NCBI RefSeq assembly: GCF_051131135.1
Contig: NZ_CP151274.1
Location: 744,001 to 808,000 of the forward strand
Reading direction: 5' to 3'
DNA from: Thermogladius sp023256015
GTDB taxonomy: Archaea; Thermoproteota; Thermoprotei_A; Sulfolobales; Desulfurococcaceae
DNA length: 64,000 nucleotides
The notes under the pieces are model-generated. The model was not told the DNA's origin and did not search any database. It saw only the letters and a list, made by a program, of their open reading frames with translations. Of the stretch, positions 15,937-24,116 are shown in pieces. Made by a program: the position numbers and the translations under genes. How positions within the stretch are numbered: the stretch's first letter is position 1; each line of letters opens with the position of its first letter.

Positions 15937-17621
15937 TTCCACACCTCTGGAGCGTACCACTCTTCGACCCAGGCGTCGACGTACGCCCTTATATACGTCC
16001 GGGAGCCGTAAACGTCTGTCGCGTTAACTGTAATAGTCAGGAGAGGGCCCGCCGCCATCTCGAAATACGCGAGGGCCAGCTCGACCGGTACCTCGGTGTA
16101 GGTGTCCGCTATGTATACGCTCCCTACGAGGCGGCTGGACACAGTCTTGTTGACGTAAAGCCAGTTGTCGACATATATGGCCACCCAGCCGCTGAACGGT
16201 GTTGGAGTACCAAAGGGGCCGGCGTCGACTAGTACGACCCTGACCTTTACACTACCGTTGCCCGTAGCGTAGTTCAAGTACTGCCCGTTGATAAGCGTGG
16301 ACGACAGCGAGATAGTGTAGGGCACGTAGAAGTAGGCCCCCGCGTCCCTGAAGTAGCCACTAGTGTTGGAAGGCAGTAGGCTGGACTGGACTCCTGTAGA
16401 CAAGACCTGCACGGCCCTCCTCGTCTGTGGTATCGGCATTTCGGGGTAGAGCTTCTCCACGTAGACGGACAGCGTCCTAAGCGAGACGTTCCCCCCGCTC
16501 TGTAACGTGCCCGACGATTTCACCCACGTGTTCAACGAGATGTCTACGCTCAAATTACCGTAGTAATCAACGTTGGACGGGTACAACGTAATAAGGGTCG
16601 GCGTTGTAGGGGCCTCGAAGAACAAGTCTTTCGACTCGAGTATGCTCAAAACCCGGCCTGTCGCGGGGTCGATGTTCTTGAGCACATACTTCACCTCTAA
16701 GACGCTACCGGGGCTAACCGCCGAGAACTTGATATTCAGCTTCACATTGTAGACGTAGGGACCTAGATAGACGGAGTCGTAGGAGATGCCCCCCGCCAAA
16801 TACTTCGCGAACTCGGGCGGTACGAGCGGGTAGACAAACTGATAGAGCTGGCTTGGCCCGCCACCGCCCCCAATAACGATCAGGCCTTGACTACTCACCG
16901 ACTCTGTATCGTGCTCGCTGTCAGGGAGCACAGCGCTAATGGAGTTTTTCTTGAGGTCCACAACAAACCCCTTAAAGTGCTCTTCCTTGACTATCTTAAC
17001 TGACGAGAACACCCCCCTCTCAACAGCGTACTTCAGAGTTTGGAGGACGTCATTATCGAAGACAGCGTTAGAGCCCCTCGGGTCGCTATCACAGTAGAGC
17101 CCTAGGGTCATCGGTGCTTGAGCGTACTCTAGCCCCCTAGCGGGGTCGATTACGAGGCTGCCCGGCTCTACCTGTACAATCGCCCTGCTTCTAACCCTGT
17201 CTTTCGCGTACTCAACCGGCCATGGTAAGGTCTCTCCTACTCCAGGCTGGTCCGCCGCGTGCTGGTCTTTCCCTGCTTGAGGTACGAGTAGCTGGACCAT
17301 AAGCACGGTGTCCGCGTCGACCAGGCCGTTTCCGAGTACTGGGATCTCGATCAGCCCCTTTAGCGTACTATTGGACGCGACGAACTCTCTGGGGGCGATG
17401 AAGACGCGTCCGTGTACTACGCCCCCGCCCGGTAGATAGGTGACTGCCCTCAGACTGTCCTGTCTGCAGCCGATCAACACCGGTACCTGGGAGGCCTTGA
17501 CCACTATGTACTTAACCGAGTAGACGCCGTCGCCTGGTTGCGCGTAAGACGAGACTACTGTGGCTGGTAGAAGGCTGAGAAGTATGAGAGCTAATGCGGC
17601 TAGAACGGCCTTATAGTGCAA
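15937..17621 (-). pseudogene. 5' part of a large secreted-protein gene split by an IS607-family element
   Basis: The preferred start is TTG 17619-17621, 2 bases after the strong site GGAGGTGGTG; an in-frame open region continues upstream to 17696 without need. The product starts with a signal peptide (HYKAVLAALALILLSLLPAT, cleavage near SYAQ). It then continues as a beta-rich extracellular protein with several N-x-S/T sequons, a Gly stretch (IGGGGGPSQ), and repeated sandwich-like segments. It is cut after ...APEVWN, beyond which the frame reads 19 element-encoded residues (RLSLDVHSN...) to a stop. Joined to 13164-13923 the gene has 815 codons including the stop. Family not recognised; probably a surface or secreted protein. 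Confidence 0.85.
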
Positions 17622-17754
17622 ACACCACCTCCCTAAATTGCCGGTATGTAGTTTTGTCTTTAAAATTTTGTGTAGCAGGCGCAGCGCCGACTCCAACGGC
17701 CTGCAACGGAGAACAGTCGAGCAGGGAGGGTTTGGGACAAGAGCGGGTCGCGTC

Positions 17755-17961
17755 TCAGCCTAGCTCGGCTACTATCTCGGCTTTGTCCTTGAGTACGATA
17801 GCCCGGCCCCCGGTCGGCTTGACCAAGACCGTGCCGCAGACCTTGCACCTCGCCGGGTACGTCGAGTGGCTGAAGACTACGTTCTCCGCTCCGCAGGTCT
17901 TGCAGATAACCCTGTAGAACCTGCTCCTGGGCTGGGGTACCGGGATTAGCCGCTTCTTCAC
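17755..17961 (-). CDS. rps27e: Small-subunit ribosomal protein S27e (eS27)
   Basis: 68-residue zinc protein of the 30S subunit. The C4 site is CKTCGAENVVFSHSTYPARC followed by KVCG, which is the family signature. C-terminal KPTGGRAIVLKDKAEIV is also typical. It shares one base with the upstream L44e gene (ATG/stop overlap at 17961), forming the usual archaeal L44e-S27e operon. Start ATG 17961. Confidence 0.97.
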   Translation of the reverse strand: MKKRLIPVPQPRSRFYRVICKTCGAENVVFSHSTYPARCKVCGTVLVKPTGGRAIVLKDKAEIVAELG

Positions 17962-18248
17962 TACTTGGCCACCTCTACGAGCTCGGCTTTCTTCAGCCTA
18001 ATACCCTCCCTGTGGAGGGTGTAGCCGCACTCTTTACACTTCAGCTTCAGCACGACTTTCTTGGTCGTCTTGGCGAACCTCTTCTGCTCGGCCTTCCTCT
18101 TGGAACCGTAGCCCTGCTTCTTCCTGGCGTACCTCCTCTCGCCCTCGGCTAGGCTCCTCCTCTTACCGTGCTTGTAGATCGTCACGGTGTGCTCGGTGTG
18201 CCTCCTGCACCTCGGGCAGTAGGTCACAATAACCTTGGGTATCTTCAC
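17961..18248 (-). CDS. rpl44e: Large-subunit ribosomal protein L44e (eL42)
   Basis: 95-residue protein of the 50S subunit located near the E site. N-terminal zinc half-site VTYCPRCRRHTEH and C-terminal half-site LKCKECGYTL are separated by a basic stretch (SLAEGERRYARKKQGYGSK) that contacts 23S rRNA. Length and motif order match archaeal L44e. First gene of the L44e-S27e pair; the promoter is probably the AT-rich TTTTATTAATGGTTAAAA block at 18272-18290. Confidence 0.97.
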   Translation of the reverse strand: MKIPKVIVTYCPRCRRHTEHTVTIYKHGKRRSLAEGERRYARKKQGYGSKRKAEQKRFAKTTKKVVLKLKCKECGYTLHREGIRLKKAELVEVAK

Positions 18249-18294
18249 GAGTAAGCACCCTCCTCAACTACCATTTTATTAATGGTTAAAAACG

Positions 18295-18831
18295 TTACCA
18301 CCTTTTATTCTTCAACCCGAGCACGAAGGCGACGTTGTTTGTCAGCAAGTGGAGTACGAGTATAATAAGCAGAGACATTACCACGAGGTCTAGGCGCGAC
18401 GCGAAACCCGCGTCTAGGAGGAGGTATAGTAGCGTCGCAGCGAGGGCGAAGTCGAGCTGGTCTACAACTGGTAGGGGCTCTCCCGGCTCGATACCCAGCC
18501 TCCTCTTCACGAACGCCCCTCCCAGGTCCCCTAGTAATGCCGCTACTACGCCGCCCATGTTGAGGAACGTGAGGGGCAGGCTCTCGAAAACCAGGCCTAC
18601 AGTACACGAAGAGGTAAAACCCATTACGACCCCTGCGAGGAAACCTTCCCAGGTCTTGTGGGATCCGAAGACCGGTCTACCGTCCAGGAACAGCCTGCCC
18701 CCGTCGATGAGCGTCCTCCCCCTGACTAGGACGGGGGCGCTGTTTGCCACCATCGGGGAGAGGTAGTACATGAGCACGAACTCGACTAGGGCCACCAGGG
18801 CGCTGTCAGTAGAATACAGCACCCTCGTCAC
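18295..18831 (-). CDS. carS: CDP-archaeol synthase
   Basis: Membrane CTP:2,3-di-O-geranylgeranylglycerol-1-phosphate cytidylyltransferase, making the CDP-activated archaeal lipid precursor. 178 residues with about five membrane segments. The family signatures are clear: FGSHKTWEGFLAGVVMG (about 55-71) and GDLGGAFVKRRLGIEPGEPL followed by PVVDQLDF (about 101-128). It overlaps the upstream RadB-like gene by 26 bases, so the two are cotranscribed. It links functionally to the mevalonate genes at 20.2-25.7 kb, which provide its isoprenoid chains. Confidence 0.92.
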   Translation of the reverse strand: MTRVLYSTDSALVALVEFVLMYYLSPMVANSAPVLVRGRTLIDGGRLFLDGRPVFGSHKTWEGFLAGVVMGFTSSCTVGLVFESLPLTFLNMGGVVAALLGDLGGAFVKRRLGIEPGEPLPVVDQLDFALAATLLYLLLDAGFASRLDLVVMSLLIILVLHLLTNNVAFVLGLKNKRW

Positions 18832-19408
18832 CTACCCTAAAGTACATTTTAAGCTCCCTGTTAGGGGGCTTCTCGAGTCTAATAAACCTCTTGGAGCCCT
18901 CGAAGTTGACCTGGAAGATAGTGTCGAAGTAGTAGTCTAGCAGCTTGAAGCCCGAGGCCTCCAACTCGCCGTCCTCCCCCACCCTCACCTGCGCAGAGGC
19001 GACCACTCTACCACCCCTGAGGCTATAGTTGTAGAGCTTGGCGAGAGTAAATAGGTACTTGGACAGCACGTCGGCCCTAGTCGCGAGCGGCCTGTAGAGG
19101 GCGTTAATGCTGTCTATGAAGATGTAGTTGAATACCGTTGCCGATGAGAGCTTGAGGAGCAGCTCGGTGAAGACGTCGAAGTCCACCACGTCCGCGAACT
19201 CTACGTTCCCGAAACCTACGCCGGCCCTTGCTATCTTGTCGTAGTGGAGGGTGCCCTCGGTGCTTATGAACACGCACCTCTTCCCGAAGACGCAGAACTC
19301 TCTAGCCAGGCTGATCAATATGTTCGTCTTACCAGCGGCTGCCGGGCCGTAGAAGAGGGTTGTAGGAGACCCGGAGACCAGCCTCCTCAACTCGGTCGGC
19401 ACGCGCAA
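18806..19408 (-). CDS. RecA-superfamily ATPase, RadB/KaiC-like
   Basis: 200-residue single-domain ATPase. Walker A is GPAAAGKTN (about residues 20-28), Walker B is YIFIDSINALY, and the strand RVVASAQV matches the RecA-fold L1/sensor region. It lacks the N-terminal helix-hairpin-helix of RadA, as RadB paralogues do, and may modulate recombination. Distinction from short KaiC-like ATPases is not secure. Same-strand overlap with carS suggests an operon without an obvious functional tie. Confidence 0.75.
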   Translation of the reverse strand: MRVPTELRRLVSGSPTTLFYGPAAAGKTNILISLAREFCVFGKRCVFISTEGTLHYDKIARAGVGFGNVEFADVVDFDVFTELLLKLSSATVFNYIFIDSINALYRPLATRADVLSKYLFTLAKLYNYSLRGGRVVASAQVRVGEDGELEASGFKLLDYYFDTIFQVNFEGSKRFIRLEKPPNRELKMYFRVGDEGAVFY

Positions 19409-19500
19409 GCCCGCGAAACCTCTGGTGATGGCTACGGGTCTTTGTATCGCTCACAACCTATAATCTACTCTTGTATCCTTTAATAATAGAAGTGGTTGTA

Positions 19501-20145
19501 TTGCTGTACAGGAACCTGGTAGTCGCAGTATACGACCCTAAGTGGTTTAGAGAAGTCGTCGACAAGCTCAGGAGGAGGGGTATCAAGTTCTCCTTCTACT
19601 ACACGCTCGACGAGGTACCTGAGTACAGCGTCGTCTACACGGACTCTAGCGAGATAAGAGACGAGGTCGGCGCCAGGAGGGATTTAGCGGTTGTTTACGA
19701 CCCGGAGAGGACTTGTAGAGGGCTGGAGAAGGCCGTACTCGCCTCTCTCATGAAGAGCGAGTACGGCAGCCTGACAATAGGGGTCGACCCGGGTTCGAGG
19801 CACGCGTTCATAGCTCTAGGAGACTCGGTTGTAGTAGACTGGGGGTTTATGGACGACCTGGTCGGCAAAGTGAGGGAGCTGGTAGAGTGCGTCCCGGCGA
19901 CATCCGTCATCGTTAGAGTGGGGGCTCACGGTCGGGGGCTCGAGATAGCCAGAGACGTCAAGATAAGGGTCCCGGGTGTTAGAGTAGAGCTCGTCAGCGA
20001 GTACAACACCACGCCCTCACACAGTAGGGCTAGCGCCCGGCTCCTCTTGAAGGGCCTCGTCGTGAACAGGCAGTACCTCAGGGGCAATAAGGACGTCCTG
20101 GCAGCCCTGAGGATAGCCTTGAAGCAGGGGGTCGAGGTGCTGTAG
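19501..20145 (+). CDS. Predicted RNase H-fold (RuvC/YqgF-like) protein
   Basis: About 215 residues, unrecognised by name. The N-terminal half is an alpha/beta domain (VVAVYDPKWFREVVDKL). The second half carries SLTIGVDPGSRHAFIAL, whose GVDPG is the first RuvC/YqgF Asp motif. It then has VELVSEYNTTPSHS with a Glu on a strand, and ends NKDVLAALRIALKQG with an Asp in the last helix. These three acids have the order and spacing of an RNase H-fold active site. It could be a Holliday-junction or RNA nuclease, or an inactive relative. The open frame starts at TTG 19471, but GTGGT 5-9 bases upstream favours TTG 19501. Divergent from the RadB-like gene. Confidence 0.55.
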   Translation: MLYRNLVVAVYDPKWFREVVDKLRRRGIKFSFYYTLDEVPEYSVVYTDSSEIRDEVGARRDLAVVYDPERTCRGLEKAVLASLMKSEYGSLTIGVDPGSRHAFIALGDSVVVDWGFMDDLVGKVRELVECVPATSVIVRVGAHGRGLEIARDVKIRVPGVRVELVSEYNTTPSHSRASARLLLKGLVVNRQYLRGNKDVLAALRIALKQGVEVL

Positions 20146-20213
20146 CACCTCCGGCTACCGACGCCAGATAAGGTTAAGTCTCCGCCCCGCCAGATATTAG
20201 TTTACGTTAGCTG

Positions 20214-21512
20214 ATGAGTGTAGAGGGCGTCTACTTGACCATGCTCGCCTCGCTAGTGGACTCTATAAAGGGGCGAAAAGACACGTTTTTTGCCGGCGAC
20301 CTAGACCCCGAATACGAGCCCACGAGGGCGGTCTACGGGCACAGGCGGGAGAGAGTGGTGTTCAGGCTCAAGGACAAGGAGTGGGAGTGCGTCTCAAACA
20401 TACTGAGAGACCGGGGAGACGTATACGAGCTGGTGGGTGCGAGGAGCGACTCCGAGCTGTACGAGAAGCTACTGAGAGCGTACTACAGCCCTTCACATCT
20501 CGAGGTTGTGGACTTCGCCGGCAGCTTCAGGAGAGCCGACATGGCTCTACGAGACCTCCCCTTCATCAAGTTCTACCGCGAGGACGGGGGCCCCTACCTG
20601 ACCAGCGCTGTTTTCATAGCGTGCTGGGAGGGCGTCTGCAACTCGAGCTTCCACAGGGTCATGTACATTGACGACGACAGGGCAACGCTCAGGATCGTCC
20701 CGAGGCACCTGCACTACATGGTGAAAAAGGCCTTCGAGGCGGGTAGAGACCTGCCCGTGGCTATGGTGCTCGGCCTAGACGTCTACCAGGAGATCGCGGC
20801 CGCCATGAGCCCGCCCTACGGCGTCTTCGAGGTGGGAATAGGGGCGGCCCTAAGCGGGGTGAACAGGGTGGCCAAGACCCCCGTGTTCAACATACCTGTA
20901 CCGGTCACCGCCTCGCTGGTTGTCGAGGGGGTCATCTCCAGGGAGGAGGATTGGGAGGGCCCCTTCGTCGACATCCTGGGTCTAGTAGACGAGAGGAGGA
21001 GGCAGAACGTCTTCAAGCCCGTTGCCTACTACGTTAACGCCCAGGGCAGATTGGTGTACCACGCCATAGTGCCGGCGACAAGCGACCACTTCTACTTGAT
21101 GGGCCTCCCGAGAGAGCCGCCGATCTACGAGAGTGTCAAGAGGGTGGCGCCGGGCGTCAGGGCCGTCCGGCTGGCTGTCAGCGGCGGCAGCTGGCTCATA
21201 GGGGTCATAGCCATCGAACAGTCTACTAGGGGAGAGGCGCTCAACGCGGCCCTGGCGGCCCTGACGGGACACCCCAGCATGAAAGTGGTCGTAGTCGTAG
21301 ACGAGGACATAGACGTCGACGACCCCTTACAGGTCGAGTGGGCTATAGCGACGCGCAGCAAGCCCGGCGAAGACGTCGTCGTGCTGAGGAACGCCAAGGC
21401 TAGTACGCTGGACCCAAGGAGCCCGGAGGGGGTCGGGGACAAACTAATAGTGATCGCGACGAAACCCTTCAATGAGCCGTGGTCCAAGTATAGGAGGGTC
21501 GGCGTGCCCTAA
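20214..21512 (+). CDS. UbiD-family decarboxylase, probable anhydromevalonate phosphate decarboxylase
   Basis: 432-residue prenyl-FMN-dependent decarboxylase. Family landmarks are VAMVLGLDVYQEIAAAMSPP, GIGAALSGVNRVAKTPVFNI, and EGPFVDILGLVDERRRQNVF. Archaeal relatives decarboxylate trans-anhydromevalonate 5-phosphate to isopentenyl phosphate in the modified mevalonate pathway shown for Aeropyrum pernix. Both subunits of the preceding enzyme, phosphomevalonate dehydratase, lie 3 kb downstream, which supports that role over aromatic-acid decarboxylation. ATG start. A UbiX-type flavin prenyltransferase would be needed and is not seen in this window. Confidence 0.82.
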   Translation: MSVEGVYLTMLASLVDSIKGRKDTFFAGDLDPEYEPTRAVYGHRRERVVFRLKDKEWECVSNILRDRGDVYELVGARSDSELYEKLLRAYYSPSHLEVVDFAGSFRRADMALRDLPFIKFYREDGGPYLTSAVFIACWEGVCNSSFHRVMYIDDDRATLRIVPRHLHYMVKKAFEAGRDLPVAMVLGLDVYQEIAAAMSPPYGVFEVGIGAALSGVNRVAKTPVFNIPVPVTASLVVEGVISREEDWEGPFVDILGLVDERRRQNVFKPVAYYVNAQGRLVYHAIVPATSDHFYLMGLPREPPIYESVKRVAPGVRAVRLAVSGGSWLIGVIAIEQSTRGEALNAALAALTGHPSMKVVVVVDEDIDVDDPLQVEWAIATRSKPGEDVVVLRNAKASTLDPRSPEGVGDKLIVIATKPFNEPWSKYRRVGVP

Positions 21513-21626
21513 CAGCGGGTCCGCTATTGGAATTCTCCTCCTGTAGGAAGCTTAATAGACGCCCACCAAGTTACCATCACATGTAAAAAGGCCTGGTGAA
21601 ACCCGCTACGAGTGGTGTGAGCGGCT

Positions 21627-22856
21627 GTGCCAACTCTTAAGCTGAACAAAGGTGAGGGCGTCAAGTTGTTCGGGCCGATGGCGTTCACGCTCTTGAGGGG
21701 CACAGTAGAGATCCTGGGCAAGAAGGTCGTCGTAGGAGAGAGGGTCATAATCCACAGGCTGAAGAGCTACGCAGTGGTAGCCCTCGAGGACTCGGAGCTT
21801 GACTTGAGCATGGTCAACGAGGCGCAGATTAAGAGGCTCGAGGACAACGAGGCCTACTTCGAGTGGGTTAAGCTTAGCGAGGAAATCGTGAGCAGCAGCC
21901 CTACAGTAGTAGTGGTTGTAGGCGAAGTAGACTCCGGCAAGTCTTCTTTCACGACGCTTCTCCTCAACAAGGCCCTCGAGAGGGGGATGAGGCCGGCTCT
22001 CGTAGACGCGGACGTAGGCCAAGCCGACGTTGCTCCCCCGGGCTACGTATCACTCGCCTACCCGAGCGAGCAGACCCTGTGGAACAGGGGGCTAAAGCCC
22101 GTGAGAATGTGTTTTGTCGGGGACAACAAGCCCCAGAGAAGCACGGACGCGATAGTCAACTACGTCAAGAGGCTGGTGGAGCAGGCTGTCGGCGAGGGTA
22201 GGACACCCGTTGTGGTCGACACTGACGGCTGGGTGAAGGAGGTCGGAGCGGTCCTGTACAAGACCAAGCTCGTGGTGGAGGTGAGACCAGACTACCTGGT
22301 TCACGTGGGCGGCTCAGACCCCTCTTTTTCGGCCCTCGAGAGGCTGGGGGTCAAGTACAGACCCGCCCCTTCGCCCAGCGTGAAGAAGGTAAGGGACAGG
22401 TCTGAGAGGAGAGAGTACCGGAGCGACAGGTACAGGGAGTTCTTCGCTAACGCGTCCATGGTGAAGTACGACCTCGACCAGCTGGTCTTCGTAGACATGC
22501 CCCTGCTCCAGGGGGCTCGAGTCGACTTACACGACGAGAGGGTGGTGTACAGCAGTGTACTGGGGGGCAAGTACTTCGTGGTGGCTAGAGGCGACACCAG
22601 GAGAGTCTACGAGGAGTTGTCGGCTAGCCTGGGGAGAGACAAGCTGGCAGTCTACCCGCAGGGCTTCGAGAGAGGGCTCTACGTCTCGCTCTCCGACGGG
22701 AAGGGCAGCGAGTGCCCGGGCATCGTGGAGAAGATAGACTTCGACGCGGGTAAACTACTCGCTAGAACCCCCTGCCCGGAACTCCCCGTGAGAGTTGTGA
22801 GGGCCTCCACCATAAGGCTGACAGAGGACTTCAAGGAGGAGTACGTGGAGTACTAG
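21627..22856 (+). CDS. Polynucleotide 5'-hydroxyl kinase, Clp1/Grc3 family
   Basis: ATP-dependent RNA/DNA 5'-OH kinase related to eukaryotic Clp1 and Grc3, expected to phosphorylate ends left by tRNA-splicing or other endonucleases. 409 residues. The N-terminal beta-domain is followed by the P-loop VVVGEVDSGKSSFTTLLLN (about residues 97-115), then VDADVGQADVAPPGYVSLAYP, the Clp1 signature, and a lid/clasp region. The C-terminal beta domain closes it. GTG start after GAGTGGTGTG. The genome's many intron-containing tRNAs give it plausible substrates. Confidence 0.88.
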   Translation: MPTLKLNKGEGVKLFGPMAFTLLRGTVEILGKKVVVGERVIIHRLKSYAVVALEDSELDLSMVNEAQIKRLEDNEAYFEWVKLSEEIVSSSPTVVVVVGEVDSGKSSFTTLLLNKALERGMRPALVDADVGQADVAPPGYVSLAYPSEQTLWNRGLKPVRMCFVGDNKPQRSTDAIVNYVKRLVEQAVGEGRTPVVVDTDGWVKEVGAVLYKTKLVVEVRPDYLVHVGGSDPSFSALERLGVKYRPAPSPSVKKVRDRSERREYRSDRYREFFANASMVKYDLDQLVFVDMPLLQGARVDLHDERVVYSSVLGGKYFVVARGDTRRVYEELSASLGRDKLAVYPQGFERGLYVSLSDGKGSECPGIVEKIDFDAGKLLARTPCPELPVRVVRASTIRLTEDFKEEYVEY

Positions 22857-22893
22857 AGACCGACGCGTACACGTAGCGGCTTGAAGGGCACGC

Positions 22894-23916
22894 TCATCGA
22901 AGGCGTGCCAGAGGCTCTAGGCCCGCCAGCCTTCTCGACTCTGCCAGTATTGTAAACAAGGCCGCGACGAAGACGGGGATCCCCACAATTAGCAACGCGC
23001 TCAACCACCCCATCAATAGGAGGTCTACGGCTTTAAGAGACTTATTCATAAACGTGATGCGGATACGGGTCAGCGGGCTCCTCAACAAAACTATTATCGC
23101 AGCGACTCCAGTGTAGACCAGAGTAGCGGTCGTAGAGGAGAGTAGCAGGCCTCCCAGGTTGGCGCAGGCAGTGGCAAGAAGGGTTGCCGTCACCGAGAGT
23201 ACAAGGCCTGCCCGTACAGTGCTCATCAACCTCATCTCCACGAGAGATAGCACGGCGAGAACTACACCGAGAACCCCAACACCCAGGGGTATAAACGCCT
23301 CGGGCTCTCTGAATAGGAGTTCGACATCGACCGTGGTGGGGGCGAGTAATATGGCTAGTAAGATAACAAGGACACCTAGCTGCAACCTTGCCACTGGTCC
23401 GCCCAGCGCCCTTCTCGACATCTCGTAGAAGAATACGAGGTACGCCAGTAGCCCGGCGTACAGGACTAAGTCGTATAGGGGCCGCGTTATTTGAGTGCCC
23501 GAGAGGAGGAACGGGTTTACGCCCGAGACAAAGGGCTCGAAGGGGCTCATGTCCTCGTATAACGGCGCGTCTAGAACCACGTGGAGGAGCGAGCCGATAA
23601 CTCCTCCGGCGATATACTTGTGGAACTTCTCGTCGCCCTGAGCCAGGTAGAATGCTCTGTACAGGGTCTTATGGACTTTCAAGTAGCGGTCGAGCACGTA
23701 GACAACGATAGCCGTGAGTACCCCTAGAAGGGCTGCGACGACGAAACTATGCGTCAACCCGTGAGGTCTAGCGTCTATTCCGCCAAGGACTAGGAGGACA
23801 GACCCGAGGTCGACTGGTATAGTCGTCGCGACCAAGAGGGTCGGTAAGTGGACCCTCCTTCTAAGCGGGAGCCCCACCAGAAACCCTGAGACTAGATGGT
23901 ACGTGGTGAACGGCAC
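22894..23916 (-). CDS. Membrane-bound predicted metal-dependent hydrolase (DUF457/YdjM-like)
   Basis: 340 residues with about eight to nine membrane segments. The N-terminus MPFTTYHLVSGFLVGLPLRR and the motif DARPHGLTHSFVVAALLG match the YdjM/DUF457 group, whose His and Asp residues are proposed to bind metal; a further VLDAPLYEDMSPFEPF carries an Asp. The substrate is unknown even in characterised genomes. The C-terminal half is more divergent, with extra hydrophobic helices. Divergent from the candidate structured RNA and acnX. Confidence 0.75.
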   Translation of the reverse strand: MPFTTYHLVSGFLVGLPLRRRVHLPTLLVATTIPVDLGSVLLVLGGIDARPHGLTHSFVVAALLGVLTAIVVYVLDRYLKVHKTLYRAFYLAQGDEKFHKYIAGGVIGSLLHVVLDAPLYEDMSPFEPFVSGVNPFLLSGTQITRPLYDLVLYAGLLAYLVFFYEMSRRALGGPVARLQLGVLVILLAILLAPTTVDVELLFREPEAFIPLGVGVLGVVLAVLSLVEMRLMSTVRAGLVLSVTATLLATACANLGGLLLSSTTATLVYTGVAAIIVLLRSPLTRIRITFMNKSLKAVDLLLMGWLSALLIVGIPVFVAALFTILAESRRLAGLEPLARLR

Positions 23917-23972
23917 TCGTCGCCTACCCTACTAGGGGTATTACGGTGGGGTAGTAAAAATAGATTAAATAC

Positions 23973-24067
23973 AGTGGAGACTACACGAAAAACTTTGCGG
24001 GATGCACCCATCTGCCAACTCCTCGAGACGAAGCTGGCGTGGGTCCGGGGCAGGGGAACACTCCACT
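23973..24067 (+). ncRNA. Candidate structured RNA (nested stems) upstream of acnX
   Basis: No open frame of note. AGTGGAG (23973-23979) pairs with CTCCACT (24061-24067) as a perfect 7-bp closing stem. Inside it ACCCA (24006-24010) pairs with TGGGT (24040-24044), and within that GCCA (24014-24017) pairs with TGGC (24035-24038). A TATA-like block (AGATTAAATAC, about 23962-23972) lies just upstream, although somewhat close, and a TTTT run follows the closing stem. This may be a free RNA or a leader of the AcnX transcript. It does not resemble tRNA, 5S, SRP or RNase P RNA. Confidence 0.35.
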
Positions 24068-24116
24068 TTTATCATCTGGGTCGGTATATCATGTACCTTA
24101 AGCGGTGTTGAATGTA

